Shown here: positions 51,869-61,659 of the stretch, one piece after another
Layout of the letters: every line of letters starts with the position of its first letter
How positions within the stretch are numbered: the first letter of the stretch is position 1
Assembly (NCBI GenBank): GCA_951812925.1
Contig: OX638368.1
Span: 67,728,569-67,792,568 of the forward strand
DNA: 64,000 nt
From: Calliopum simillimum
Taxonomy: Eukaryota; Arthropoda; Insecta; Diptera; Lauxaniidae
Direction: 5' to 3'
The notes under the pieces: model-generated
What the model was told of the DNA's origin: nothing
Databases searched by the model: none
Seen by the model: the letters and a program-made list of their open reading frames with translations, nothing else
Program-made: the position numbers and the translations under genes

Positions 51869-52626
51869 CTAGTAAGGGTGTTACCTTTGGCCTGGCCAAA
51901 CATTAAATACCCTACACAGCAGTGTTTTGAAAATTTTGCTTATATGGGAGGTGCCACGCCCTCTTGTCCGAATTCACCCAGTTTTTTTCTCAGAATTTGC
52001 ATTCATAGTTTTTTATTTGAGTGAAATTTGGTTGGATTATCTCAAAAAATGCGTTTTGAAGCTCTTGCTTATATGGGAGGTGCCACGCCCTCTTGTCCGA
52101 TTTTATCCAATTTTTACTTAAAGCTTGTATTTATAGTTCTTAGTGTCTGAGAAAAATCTAGTTCGATTATCTCAAAACTCGCTTTCAGTACAGCGTTTTG
52201 AAGCTTTTGCTTATATGAGAGGTGCCACGCCCTTTTGTCCGAATTCGCCCAGTTTTTGCTCGGAGCCTGCAATTACAATTCTTAGTATTTATGTGTATTT
52301 TGGTTGTATTGTCGTGAAAAATACTCCAAAAGTTGCATTTTGAAGGTATTTTTTGTATGGGCGGTAGGCGTGTCCATTGACCGATTTCGCTCATTTTCAA
52401 TCCCCCGAGCTATCTTTGACGACGAAGGCTGTGTACCAAATTTCATTGAATTATCTTGCTTAGTTTTCCCAAAAAATGTATTTCCACACACAGCCAGCCA
52501 GCCACCCAGCCAACCAGACAGACGGACATGGCTATATCGACTCAGAAGGTGACGCTGATCAAGAATATATATACTTTTCTATATCTGCCACGCCTCCTTC
52601 TCTGCGTTACAAACGGAAGGACAAAG
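51869..52626 (+). mobile_element. mini-me/Helentron-like element, 3 internal repeats
   Basis: Begins ACTAGTAAGGGTG and ends with the mini-me core, a TA tract and ACAAACGGAAGGACAAAG. Internal repeat of about 130-140 bp with CTTATATGGGAGGTGCCACG and CTTGTCCGAATTC at 51964, 52093 and 52234. The GTCY/CAGC tract is CAGCCAGCCACCCAGCC. The conserved CTAG-containing end, central tandem array and mini-me core fit the DINE-1/Helentron group; that assignment is inference. The 5' part of a LINE starts directly after it. Confidence 0.65.
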
Positions 52627-53141
52627 TACAATGCACAAAGCGTAAAAAGTAAGATGGATGAGTTCAGAAATATTTTCGAGAAATCTGGAATGAATGTCGT
52701 TTGTGCATCGGAAACATGGCTCGATCAGGATATGCCTGATGTGTTGTTGAAATAAAATGGTTTTCGTATAAGTATATCGCGCTGATAGACTGGGCCACGC
52801 TGTAGGTGCAGCGGTTTATGTTCGCAATAATATATCTTGCAAGTTAATATGCTCCTCTCCTCCTGATGGTGTTCTAGAATGTGTTTGTGAATATTATGAA
52901 TGAAGACCACAACATGTTGATGGGAAGTGTTTATAGTCCAAATCGTTCGGTTGATATTTCCGAACTTGTATGTGTTATTGAGAATATGTCTTCGTCTTTC
53001 TCTCAGATTATAATTACAGGTGATTTCAAAAGCAACCTTCTCAAAGAAAATAATTTGTCAAACAACATGCAAGCTTAAGGCCTTTTTCCCGCGAACAACG
53101 CAACTCCTACACACTTTACTAAACCAAAAGATACTCTACTG

Positions 53142-53667
53142 CATAGCCGCCCACGCGTGCCATCGCAAAGTGCCATTATTTGAAAATCACTTGATCTCAC
53201 GTGCCACAGCAAAATTTAATTTTTGAAAATGAAAATCGCACACGCAAGTAACGGTATATGCGAAATTTTGAAGAATTGCGATCGACCACCAGCAACAACA
53301 TATGCGTAAATTTTGTTGTTGTTTTTTGCGACCGCACAAGACTGTGTTTTGTTGTTGTTTTTTCGTCCACACAGGACTGTATGTTTTGTTGTTGCAACAA
53401 AACGCAAGGGTTCCTATCGAAAAGAAAAAAACAACAACACACAATGGCAACAACAAATTTGATCATTTTATGAACTTTCAGGATTTTTAGATTTGCGAAA
53501 AAAAAAACACTCGCACAAGTAACTGTTAATTTAAAAATCTTTGCTGGTTGTTGTTTTCAATAATTTTAAAAAAATTATGTTTTCTTTTTTATTAATTTTA
53601 CATGGGGCCCACGACTTTTTATGCGAGTGCCAAATTTTTATAATTTTACTCTAGACGGGCAGCTATG
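53142..53667. mobile_element. hAT-type MITE A, 526 bp, 8-bp duplication
   Basis: Ends CATAGCCGCCC and, from the right, CATAGCTGCCC. The target CTCTACTG is found at 53134-53141 and 53668-53675. The interior is rich in TTGTTGTTG and its inverse, with no real coding frame; the short frames are mirror images. Confidence 0.85.
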
Positions 53668-53675
53668 CTCTACTG

Positions 53676-54248
53676 CAAGGGTATCAGCGCAGAACAAAAG
53701 TGAGCCAATTTTGGCTCGACCAACAACATCAATATTTCTCTACAACAATCACAGAAATAATTTTTGGTTTTTTTTTCACGCTCGTTAAAAATTCGAGTTT
53801 TTGTTGCTTTTTTGCGTGCACACAAAATCGAACTCGAATCAACATAAAACAACAACTACGTCGCATCAATAACCAAAACAACAAACAATATGGGTATTAA
53901 CGAGTTGATGCGCATTTGCGAAAATGCAAGTCCTTTACGCACTAACGCCTGAACGTTCAATGTGATTATTTCCATCTTGAGAAATTGCAGAAGTAGTGCG
54001 AAATTTTCGGCAATGTGTTTGTTGTTTTACAAATGTCAAACTTTCGCAAACCGCACTTCCGCAACCACTCAAGAGCATTGCGCAAAAACGCGTGAATACC
54101 CATACTTTTTGTGTGTGTCCTAGTTCTTGAAAAAACAACAAAAAATTGTTTTTGTGATTGTTGTAATTCGAATTTGAAGTTGTTGTAAAAGCTAAAATTT
54201 TGCGCTGACTGCGCTTGGCTCAGTGATTTGAAAACGCTGACACCCTTG
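53676..54248. mobile_element. hAT-type MITE B, 573 bp, same 8-bp target
   Basis: Ends CAAGGGTATCAGCG and, from the right, CAAGGGTGTCAGCG. CTCTACTG lies at 53668-53675 (shared with MITE A) and 54249-54256. Subterminal GAGCCAATTTTGGCTC and GCCAAGCGCAGTCAGCGC are partly palindromic. No coding sequence. The ends differ from MITE A, so it is a separate family. Confidence 0.87.
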
Positions 54249-55157
54249 CTCTACTGGATATATTTTTTGTTCTTTTCTAAGCATGATCTTATCTTTATGA
54301 TCTACGATTTACAATTAAATAATGTCCGTCACGTTTTCTTACAGAGGCTTTAAACACATTAATTATACAGCACTTGAACAAAGAGGACGAAATTTTAATT
54401 GATCCAATATCTATGAAATGCCATCAGTTGATGATCAGTGAAGTGAATTTTCTTCAAGAAAATGTTAATAGTCTTACTGATAAATTTGGGCATTGGTTAA
54501 ACGATAGAATTCAAAATTTAATTTGTCAACGATATGGAGCAAACAATCACTGGAAATGGCATAAAACACCCAAGCTGTATAATAGTTATAGACGGTTGAG
54601 TTCAAGAGTGGTGGCTGAAATTGAACTATCCAAAGTCAAGTTTTACATTCATAAGTTCAATAACGCGTTTAGGAGCAAAAACACTTGCAAAAAAATTCTT
54701 AACATTGGCATAAGAAAAGATGTACCAAAAAACAGTTTTCCGATTGATGTTAATGATCTCAACAATAAACTTGTTAACCTATCGATCCCAAATATTACCC
54801 AAGGTTCCTACTCAAATTCGAGTAGCTCCCTGAGTCGAGGAATAAATTTTACTTTCAGATGCGTTATTCAAGAAGAGGTTCTTAAAAGTTTCCTTGATAT
54901 TAAATCTAACGCTATAGGATTCGATGAAATTCATCTCACTTTCTTAACCCCTTCGGTCTATCTTTTTTGTTTCTCATCCGAAAAATCCAAATTTTTGTTT
55001 TTTTTTTTTTACTTTTTCTCTAAGTACGACTTTTAGAATTTAGCGATATGGCAACAAATGTTCTAAGTGGTCTGAAAATATTGAAGAAAAAAAAATTTAT
55101 AGTGAGAAGGAAATGAACTAATTTTAAAATAAACAAAAAATGCATTAATACACATTT

Positions 55158-55345
55158 TTGTACCCTACACCCGGAGTATATTCATGTACTTCTGTTTGTA
55201 GGCGTTACGATGGCGGCGTGGCAGGTATAGAAAAGTATATATGTATATTATTGACTAGCGTCACCTCATGAGTCAATATAGTTAGGTCTATCTGCCTATT
55301 TGTCCGTCTGTCTATCTATCTGTATGTCTGACCACCTGTCCGTCT
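55158..55345 (-). repeat. mini-me-like repeat fragment
   Basis: TACCCTACACCCGGAGTATA, GTATATATGTATATTATTGA, TAGCGTCACCTCATGAGTCA and GTCCGTCTGTCTATCTATCT keep the mini-me order. Lies inside the piggyBac-type element. Confidence 0.65.
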
Positions 55346-56049
55346 GTAGAAATCACGATTGAGGGAAAACGAATCAAGATGGCTCGATGAAATTTTGCTT
55401 CGACGTTGTCAAAAAAGAGACAGCGAGTTTTCTTTAAGCCAAATTGGTTAAAGGACACGCCTACCGCCTCAATAGCATTATTTGTGATGGTGCAAATGAT
55501 GCAAGTTCTGGTCAATATTCCGACATTTATTTTATACTGACCTATTTAAGGTAATTCTATAATCAAAAAGAAAACGATTTCTTCAAAAAATTCTATTCAA
55601 TAAAACCTCTTATCAATACTTCTTGTTAATCTGAACTTTTTAGGCCATATATACATGGACCCAAAATTGTCAAAAATTTCTCCAATTTCGGATTTTTCTA
55701 TCTTAGTGTTCTTATCTGACTGTATTTATTCTCATTTAAAAAATAAAAAGTAAAAATTCAAAACAAAGTTCAAAGAAAAAGAGAGATACTACTTTCTTTA
55801 AACCGCCGAAAAATTGTAACTTTTGGCACCATTAAACAAATTTGTTGCCACATGCTACATGTGAAATTCACAAAATCGCTGAAGTCTATCCGAGTATTTT
55901 ATAAACTTTTTATATCTACAGTATTGTAAAGACATGTTTTCTTTATTTATTACAATATTTAATTTATTTTGCACAATGTAAATTTAAAAAAAAAAAATTA
56001 AAAAGAAAGCTCCTCATACAGCAAAAATTTTGGTTTTAAAAAACGTGTG

Positions 56050-56613
56050 TATGTATGTATGTATTCTCCTTTAACTCCTAGGAGGAGCATAGGGCCAATA
56101 TGAAATCTCTCCATTTGTCACGATCCCTTGCGATGACTATGATCTCTTGCCACGATTTTCCCGATTCTTGGATTTCCTTTTCCAACGACCTTTTCCAGTT
56201 GGTTTTGGGTCTACCACGTCCTCTACTGCCTTGTGGATTTCACTCAAGGGCCTGGCGACAAACTTCGCTGTGTGGTTTCCGGAGAGTGTGACCAATCCAT
56301 TCCCATTTGCGCAGCTTGATCTCGTTTGCTATAGCCTTCTGTTTGCATTTTTGATGTAGCTCGGCATTTGATATAGTGCGAGGCCACCAAACCTTTAGTA
56401 TACGCCTTAAGCATTTGTTGACGAATACTTGCAGCTTGTTTGTTAGTTGTTCAGTAACAAGCCATGTTTCGCACCCATATAACAAAACCGATTTCACATT
56501 CGAATCAAAAATGCGCACTCTCGTTTTGGTGGATATAACGGATGAAGACCATATTTTGTTCAGTTGAGCAAACGCGCCTTTTGTTTTTGCTATTCTTGAG
56601 TTGATATCAAACT
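56050..56613 (-). pseudogene. RTE-like LINE 3' fragment with tetranucleotide tail
   Basis: Minus strand from 56612: FDINSRIAKTKGAF, NVKSVLLYGCETWLVTEQLT, NKCLRRILKVWWPRTISNAE, RKWEWIGHTLRKP, then (after a frameshift near 56240) GRPKTNWKRSLEKEIQESGK and a stop near 56090. Only about 20 bp later the 3' end is an ATAC repeat (GTATGTATGTAT on plus, 56050-56062). A very short 3' UTR and microsatellite tail are typical of RTE-clade elements. 5' truncated. Confidence 0.7.
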
Positions 56614-57004
56614 AAAAATTTTAAAATATCTAGGTGTTCTAGGGACTCTAAAGAACAATAATAATTAAAAAATTGTTTTATAAATTAAGTCTACATGGCT
56701 CCACAGAGCCATTTAAAGCTGTGTAGCCATATGGCTACAAATGACCGAAAGGGTTAAAAGCTTTGCTTCCTATCCTACTTCATTATACAACACATAAGTT
56801 TTATTACATCCTTAGACATCTGACTTTTTAAAACAATGGAAAAAAGCAGAAATTAGACAGATCCCTAAGTCAAGTAATGATTACCGTCCTATGGCCATAC
56901 TCTCTTATCTGTCAAAAGTTTTTGAAATCGTTTTATATCAAGAACAGTTGTATTACTGCCTTAATTGATGTGAATGAAAAAATTAGAGCTGGCCTTGAAG
57001 ATAA

Positions 57005-57115
57005 TGGGGGTTATCGTGAATAAATATTCCCCGGGAATTTTGCTCAGATTGCCGTGCATTCTCCATTGCAGTCTGAGAAAAATTCCCCGGGGATATTTAT
57101 TTACGATATCCCCCA
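57005..57115. mobile_element. 111-bp palindromic MITE, ATAA duplication
   Basis: Ends TGGGGGTTATCGTGAATAAA and TTTATTTACGATATCCCCCA. The whole element folds on itself with CCCCGGGGAAT-type pairs and GTGCATTCTCCATTGCA near the centre. ATAA lies on both sides (57001-57004, 57116-57119). It interrupts the LINE RT. A half copy is at 6212-6279. Confidence 0.82.
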
Positions 57116-57861
57116 ATAAGATTTGTTTTTTTGTACTTTTAGACCACTCTAAAGCTTTTGATAGTGTTAATCAATATTTTACTGAAACTAGTTAAGTTGT
57201 TCAATTTTTCGATAACTGCTGTTAGTTTAATATAATCATATCTGTTTCAGAGATCGAAGGCTACACACACCAATGGTTTAACATCAACATTTTTGCATGT
57301 TGGCAAAAGAGTTTCTCAGGGATCCGTTCTGGAAGCGCTTCTGTTTTCCATGTACTTACATTAACGATTTACCAAAGACTGTCAGCACTTGTAACATTCT
57401 CATTAATGCTGATGATGATCAGTTGCATGTCAGTTGTAATCATGAAACTATTGCAGCATGTGTGGAAAGGCTAAATGAAGATTTATCTCGTGTCGTAAGC
57501 TAGATTCATTCAAATGGTGTATTGTGATCAGTAAAAGGATATTCGATACTTCGTCTATTCCAAAAATTATGTTACAAAACTGTAGCAAAGACTTAGTTAG
57601 CATAGCAAAATATCTAGGGCTTATATTCATATGATATGAATGGGTTTATTTGAAAGTGGATTAAGTCCAATTTCGGAAAATTTGAGTTTATGATACATAG
57701 TTATACTTAGTTAGCTTTATATGTCCTGTGTTTATAGTTAAAATAACAGACTCGTTAGATCATAAATTACTCGTCCGCCATAAATTACTAGGTGTACAAG
57801 TATGAAACCGGTAATTTTTATTTAAAAAAAACACGTTTATTTTGCGAAAATGGTTCCAAAT

Positions 57862-58887
57862 TTAATCTTCAAAGTACTTCCCCTCGCTAGCTACACATCT
57901 TTCCCATCTTTCAGGCAATTTATGGATTCCTCGCCAAAAAAATGTTTCGTTTTTTGAGGCTATCCATTCATCGAGCCATTTTTGCACTTCCTCGTAAGAA
58001 TTGAAGTGCGAATCGTTGAGTGCGTGTCCCATCGATGAAAACAAATAGTAATCGGACGGCGCCAGGTCCGGTGAGTACGGCGGGTGGGACAGGGGCTCCC
58101 AGGTGTACGATTCTACCAAGTTTTTGTTGACCGCTGCTCGATGTGGCGATGCGTTGTCATCTTGGAATACAATTTTGTCATGGCGAAGTTGAAATTCGGG
58201 CCTCTTCTGACGTATAGCACGGTTCAAAGCGATCAATTGTTGATGTTAGCGTGCACCAGTAACTGTTTCACCTGGTTTTAGTAGCTCATACCAAATAACA
58301 CCACGCTGATCCCAGAAAATACACAGCATTGTCTTTCGGCCGAAGCGATTTGGCCTTGGCGTTGATTTGGGTCGTTGGCCGGGGCTCAAATATGATTTTT
58401 TTCATACACAATAAGAATAATTCATATTCATTCTGTTGAACTGCGTACGGTCCGAAACTTATTACGATTAAAACAGTCGTTTACTTTAAATTGACCGTAC
58501 TGAGTCGGTTTTTAAAAAAATTGTTTTTAAAAAAAAAAAAGGATTTTAATTAAATTTAATTTTAAAAACTCACTGGATGCATTTCGAAGTGCCTGCACTC
58601 CATCCTCAGCATTCACGACTAATTCGCAACATCGGCTCTTTGGTTGAAATTCTTCTTTGTTTCTTCTTTTTTGTGCGACAAGTGCAACAAATCAACAAAC
58701 ATACACACATACGAAGTATTAGACAAAAATCGGCTATTTTTTTCGTTTGGGATTGTTGAAATAAATCCACTTTTCATCGCCAGTGATGATTCGATGGAGA
58801 AAACCTTTTCTTTTCTTTAAATGGAAACAGAAAATCAATGCTTCCCGCAAATGAGAGTTTTCAGGCACAAAATTCGACATCTTTACG
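57862..58887 (-). pseudogene. mariner transposase (mauritiana subfamily), deleted
   Basis: ATG near 58881 (MSNFVPENSHLREA). FCFHLKK runs straight into RKGFLHRIITGDEKW, an in-frame deletion of the HTH region. After NPKRKK a 334-bp insertion follows, then KSYLSPGQRPKSTPRPNRFG and a stop near 58245, then the clean frame 58236-57862 with [22 protein letters not shown] and the complete C-terminus [20 protein letters not shown]. All three catalytic Asp codons are still visible. Inactive. Confidence 0.87.
58403..58736. repeat. Insertion inside mariner copy 3
   Basis: Unrecognised 334-bp sequence between two T-runs of the transposase gene (KKS codons). It includes GGATGCATTTCGAAGTGCCT and GCAACATCGGCTC. 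No clear inverted ends; T-run duplication of about 7 bp is possible. Confidence 0.5.
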
Positions 58888-59095
58888 AGCGGAAAAAATG
58901 CGTTGTTGTATGAAACTTGACAAATTGTGAACTGCATATTGTTGACAGAATGAACAATTAAGACATTTGGTAAGGTTCGGAAGCTCATACATATACGGCT
59001 ATCGACCGCTAGATGTCATTACCGGTTTCATATTTGTGCACCTAGTACTCGAAACAGTTTTTCACCGAAAATATTTTTTCAAAAATGCTTTTTTT

Positions 59096-59293
59096 GAAAG
59101 TAGAATAATTGGATTTTTCAACTACTGCTATATAGAAGGTTTTTCTTTTAAATCAATTTCAAAATATTGGTAAGGGTTATTAAACTGGTTTACCACTATA
59201 AATTTATCAAATTTTGTTATCCTGTAAAAATTTGTACACGTGTAGTAGAAAATATTCGAGTTTTTTCGCTCTGAATGGACCTATTCCACTTTC
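59096..59293. mobile_element. MITE with GAAAGTGGAATAAGTCCA-type ends
   Basis: GAAAGTAGAATAATTGGATT (59096) and GGACCTATTCCACTTTC (to 59293). The interior matches one 215-bp end block of the 30793-32153 foldback (CTACTGCTATATAGAAGG, GGGTTATTAAACTGG, ATCAAATTTTGTTATCCTG). A single end of the same type is at 57652-57680. Confidence 0.7.
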
Positions 59294-59392
59294 ATTTACG
59301 GAGGGCCTAACAAAAGTTCGCTTAGTAGGTATCATGTTATAAATTTTTCGTTAATCAAAAAATTGCGTAGGTACTATTTGTTATAGTCTTAA

Positions 59393-59630
59393 GGCCGCTT
59401 TACACTATCCCAAAAGTATAAAGTATAAAGACATGTCCAAATTGACATGTTGCAAGCAATGTGTGATAGTTTAACTAGAGAAATGAAAAAGCGTTTTGAT
59501 TTTTTTGACAGTCTAAACATGAAATTTGACATTCCTCCCCACATTAATACAAAATTGACAGAATAATGAAATTCTATCATACTTTTTTTCTGACATGTTG
59601 TAATACTTTGTGGGATAGTATAAAGCGGCC
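59393..59630. mobile_element. TTAA-flanked MITE, 238 bp
   Basis: TTAA at 59389-59392 and 59631-59634. Ends GGCCGCTTTACACTATCCC and GGGATAGTATAAAGCGGCC are inverted over about 19 bp. No coding sequence. Confidence 0.8.
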
Positions 59631-59669
59631 TTAACGATATATCATTTTAATTTTCAGATAGATCGGTCA

Positions 59670-60030
59670 AAATGGAGAGAACATAACGTAAAATTCGTGA
59701 AACAATGTCAGCAGATATTGCAATGCCAACGCAGCAAGAGATTCGGTTTGCTATTCTTTTTGGATTTCGACGTAAGCTCAAGCCTGTGGAAATTTATATA
59801 AAGTACAATTGACAAAACAACGCATATTTACTACAAAAAAAAAAAAATAAATGTACACCAAAATACCAGAAAACTAAGCATGTTTAGCGGTTCCCTTTTT
59901 TATTAATAAAATGATCTTTAACACAAGTCCAACATTGTGTAGCTTTTTTAAATTTCCCCCACCTTATGGCCTAATAATCGATCTGAATGCCATTGAAAAT
60001 TTGTGGCCCATTTTACACTAAGCATAGGTC
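59670..60030 (+). pseudogene. Candidate Tc1-like remnant with large deletion
   Basis: ATG-started stretch MSADIAMPTQQEIRFAILFG (59704 onward) looks like an HTH start. About 200 bp later IDLNAIENLWPIL (59965-60015) matches the third catalytic block (DLNPIENLW) of Tc1 transposases. Everything between is missing or decayed. Low confidence. Confidence 0.4.
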
Positions 60031-60039
60031 ATTTTAACC

Positions 60040-61070
60040 ATTTTTGAGCCATAAATTAATAACAGCCAATCCATTTAAAGTACAGTAAAAAAACTCGATA
60101 TCTAAGGTGCTAGTAGTAGCATCTATTTATTTGTCAAAAAAAAAAGGCATGATGCATATAACCCAAAATTTTAAAATCGCCATAGCTTTTTGAATATTTG
60201 AAGTACATCAACAATATTTGATTCCTGAGGTGTTGTTGGTAATATCTGTCACATATTAAAAGCGGGCGTGATCGGATAAAAAAAGCGTCCGTCCACCCCG
60301 AATTTAGTACAATATGATAAAATTTTTCAATAAAAAATGTTGGTTTTATTAAAAAGTTAGCTGAAAGGAGAGTAAGGGGGTGGAGAAATTTTTAAAAATT
60401 CAATGCTTGCCTCCCACGGATCCCAAGAAATATTTTTGTACAAACGAATATTTATCTTTTGTTCATCAAAACAAACTGTCGAAAGTTCTCTATATTTCAA
60501 GCGGAAGCTAGGAGGACTACGAAAAAATGGTATTTCTCAAAAAACGCATCGAGTCGTAAGATGAAATTGATAAAATTAACACAAAATTCATCACTTTACA
60601 TGATTATGATAATCGTAGCCCGGCACGCACTTTGTACGCTCTAGCGAAGTTCATTTTTAAGAAAAAAAATATGAATTAAAGGATGGGTCAGAAATATGAG
60701 TTTTTTATTTTACCAAAAAAAAAGATCTAAGTAAATAAGCACTAACCATCAATTTTTGTTTCCATATTCTATTTAATTTTTTGATTGTTCTTATATTGCA
60801 TTAATATAATTTTAAAACTCTGACAAAATTCACTGCGTTTCTCACAAACTTTGATTTTGGCTGCCTGCGGTTCAGCCATTGTTTGCTTTTTACTAAAACA
60901 AAACATACTATAATTTGCTCTGATGTTTTCTTTATCAAATGCCATCAACGAAAACTTTAATTTTGCAAGTGCAAAAAAGGAGTTTATGCCTCAAAAACGG
61001 ATAAAAAAACATATAGTGAATCCGGGTACCCCTAAAATTCCATCGAAAGATGACAAAAATTGCCCAGGAA
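60040..61070. other. No gene recognised
   Basis: AT-rich, many stops in all frames, no inverted ends found. Confidence 0.45.
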
Positions 61071-61075
61071 AGAAG

Positions 61076-61570
61076 TTGAGGCGAAGTCAAATAATCTGAA
61101 GGTGGTTAATGAACAAGAGGAGCCACACTAAGTATTAAAACTAAAAAATTGCTCCAAAACACTTAATAAAAATTACTATACAAATACATGTTTTATTATC
61201 TGGTTGTTTTCCACTAATGTAACTTTTAAAAAGTTATATAGTATATATATTAGGGTGGGCCGATTCGAAAACTGATCTCGGCTACCCCCCTATGTGAAAG
61301 TTCATTCAATTCTATGAATATTTGCCCAAGGAACTATACCTCTGCGTTCAACTTTAGTTCGGCGCATTTTTGATCAAAAATTGTACCTTTCATCAATATT
61401 TTTTTTTATTTTCATACTAAATTTTAAAAAGTTGAGGCGAAGTCAAATAATCTGAAAGTGGTTAATGAACAAGAGGAGCCACACTAAGTATTAAAACAAA
61501 AAATTGTTCCAAAACACGTAATAAAAATTACTATACAAATACTTGTTTTATTATCTGGTTGTTTTCTGCT
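61076..61570. repeat. 135-bp direct duplication, 358 bp apart
   Basis: 61076-61212 and 61435-61570 share GTTGAGGCGAAGTCAAATAA, GGTTAATGAACAAGAGGAGC and TTGTTTTATTATCTGGTTGT with few differences. Between them lies a copy of the repeat seen at 10256-10440. Confidence 0.7.
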
Positions 61571-61659
61571 ATGTAAAAAAAAAAAACATGTTTTGAAAAA
61601 AAAAGTTACAATATTTTGTTAAAGATTGAATATAAATCTACAAATGAATGGGTTTTTTT

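Larger units (their letters stand above)
54948..56753. mobile_element. piggyBac-type element, 1806 bp, carrying other repeats
   Basis: TTAA at 54944-54947 and 56754-56757. Ends CCCCTTCGGTC and, from the right, CCCTTTCGGTC. It splits the LINE RT, which reads on after removal of element plus one TTAA. It holds a mini-me fragment (55158-55345) and a LINE fragment (56050-56613). No piggyBac transposase is present. Confidence 0.8.
52627..57640 (+). pseudogene. Non-LTR retrotransposon (Jockey/CR1-like), broken by four insertions
   Basis: Endonuclease at 52627-53133 (NAQSVKSKMDEFRNIF, CASETWLDQDMPD, YSPNRSVDIS, IITGDF). Linker at 54257-54943 (KHDLIFMIYDLQL, NFLQENVNSLTDKF, KLYNSYRRL). RT start FLDIKSNAIGFDEI, interrupted at 54944. 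RT continues at 56758-57000 (KQWKKAEIRQIPKSS, DYRPMAILSYLSKVFEI) and at 57120-57640 (LDHSKAFDSVN, KRVSQGSVL, YINDLPKTV). The active site reads NADD instead of YADD. Stops and frameshifts are frequent. 5' truncated at the endonuclease N-terminus and 3' incomplete. Confidence 0.8.
57791..59042 (-). mobile_element. mariner copy 3 (Mos1-like), 1252 bp, deleted and interrupted
   Basis: Ends GGTGTACAAGTATGAAACCG (57791) and, from the right, GGTGCACAAATATGAAACCG, close to mauritiana-type mariner ends. TA at 57789-57790 and 59043-59044. The transposase lacks about 95 residues, and a foreign 334-bp stretch lies at about 58403-58736. Confidence 0.9.

Noticed and set aside
53187..53490. Several Cys/Phe/Asn-rich frames of 60-89 codons on both strands
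   Set aside because: Low-complexity TTGTTG and CAACAA tracts of hAT MITE A read in all frames.
54374..55036. 220-codon frame as a host gene
   Set aside because: It is the linker of the LINE ORF2 running into the inserted piggyBac-type element.
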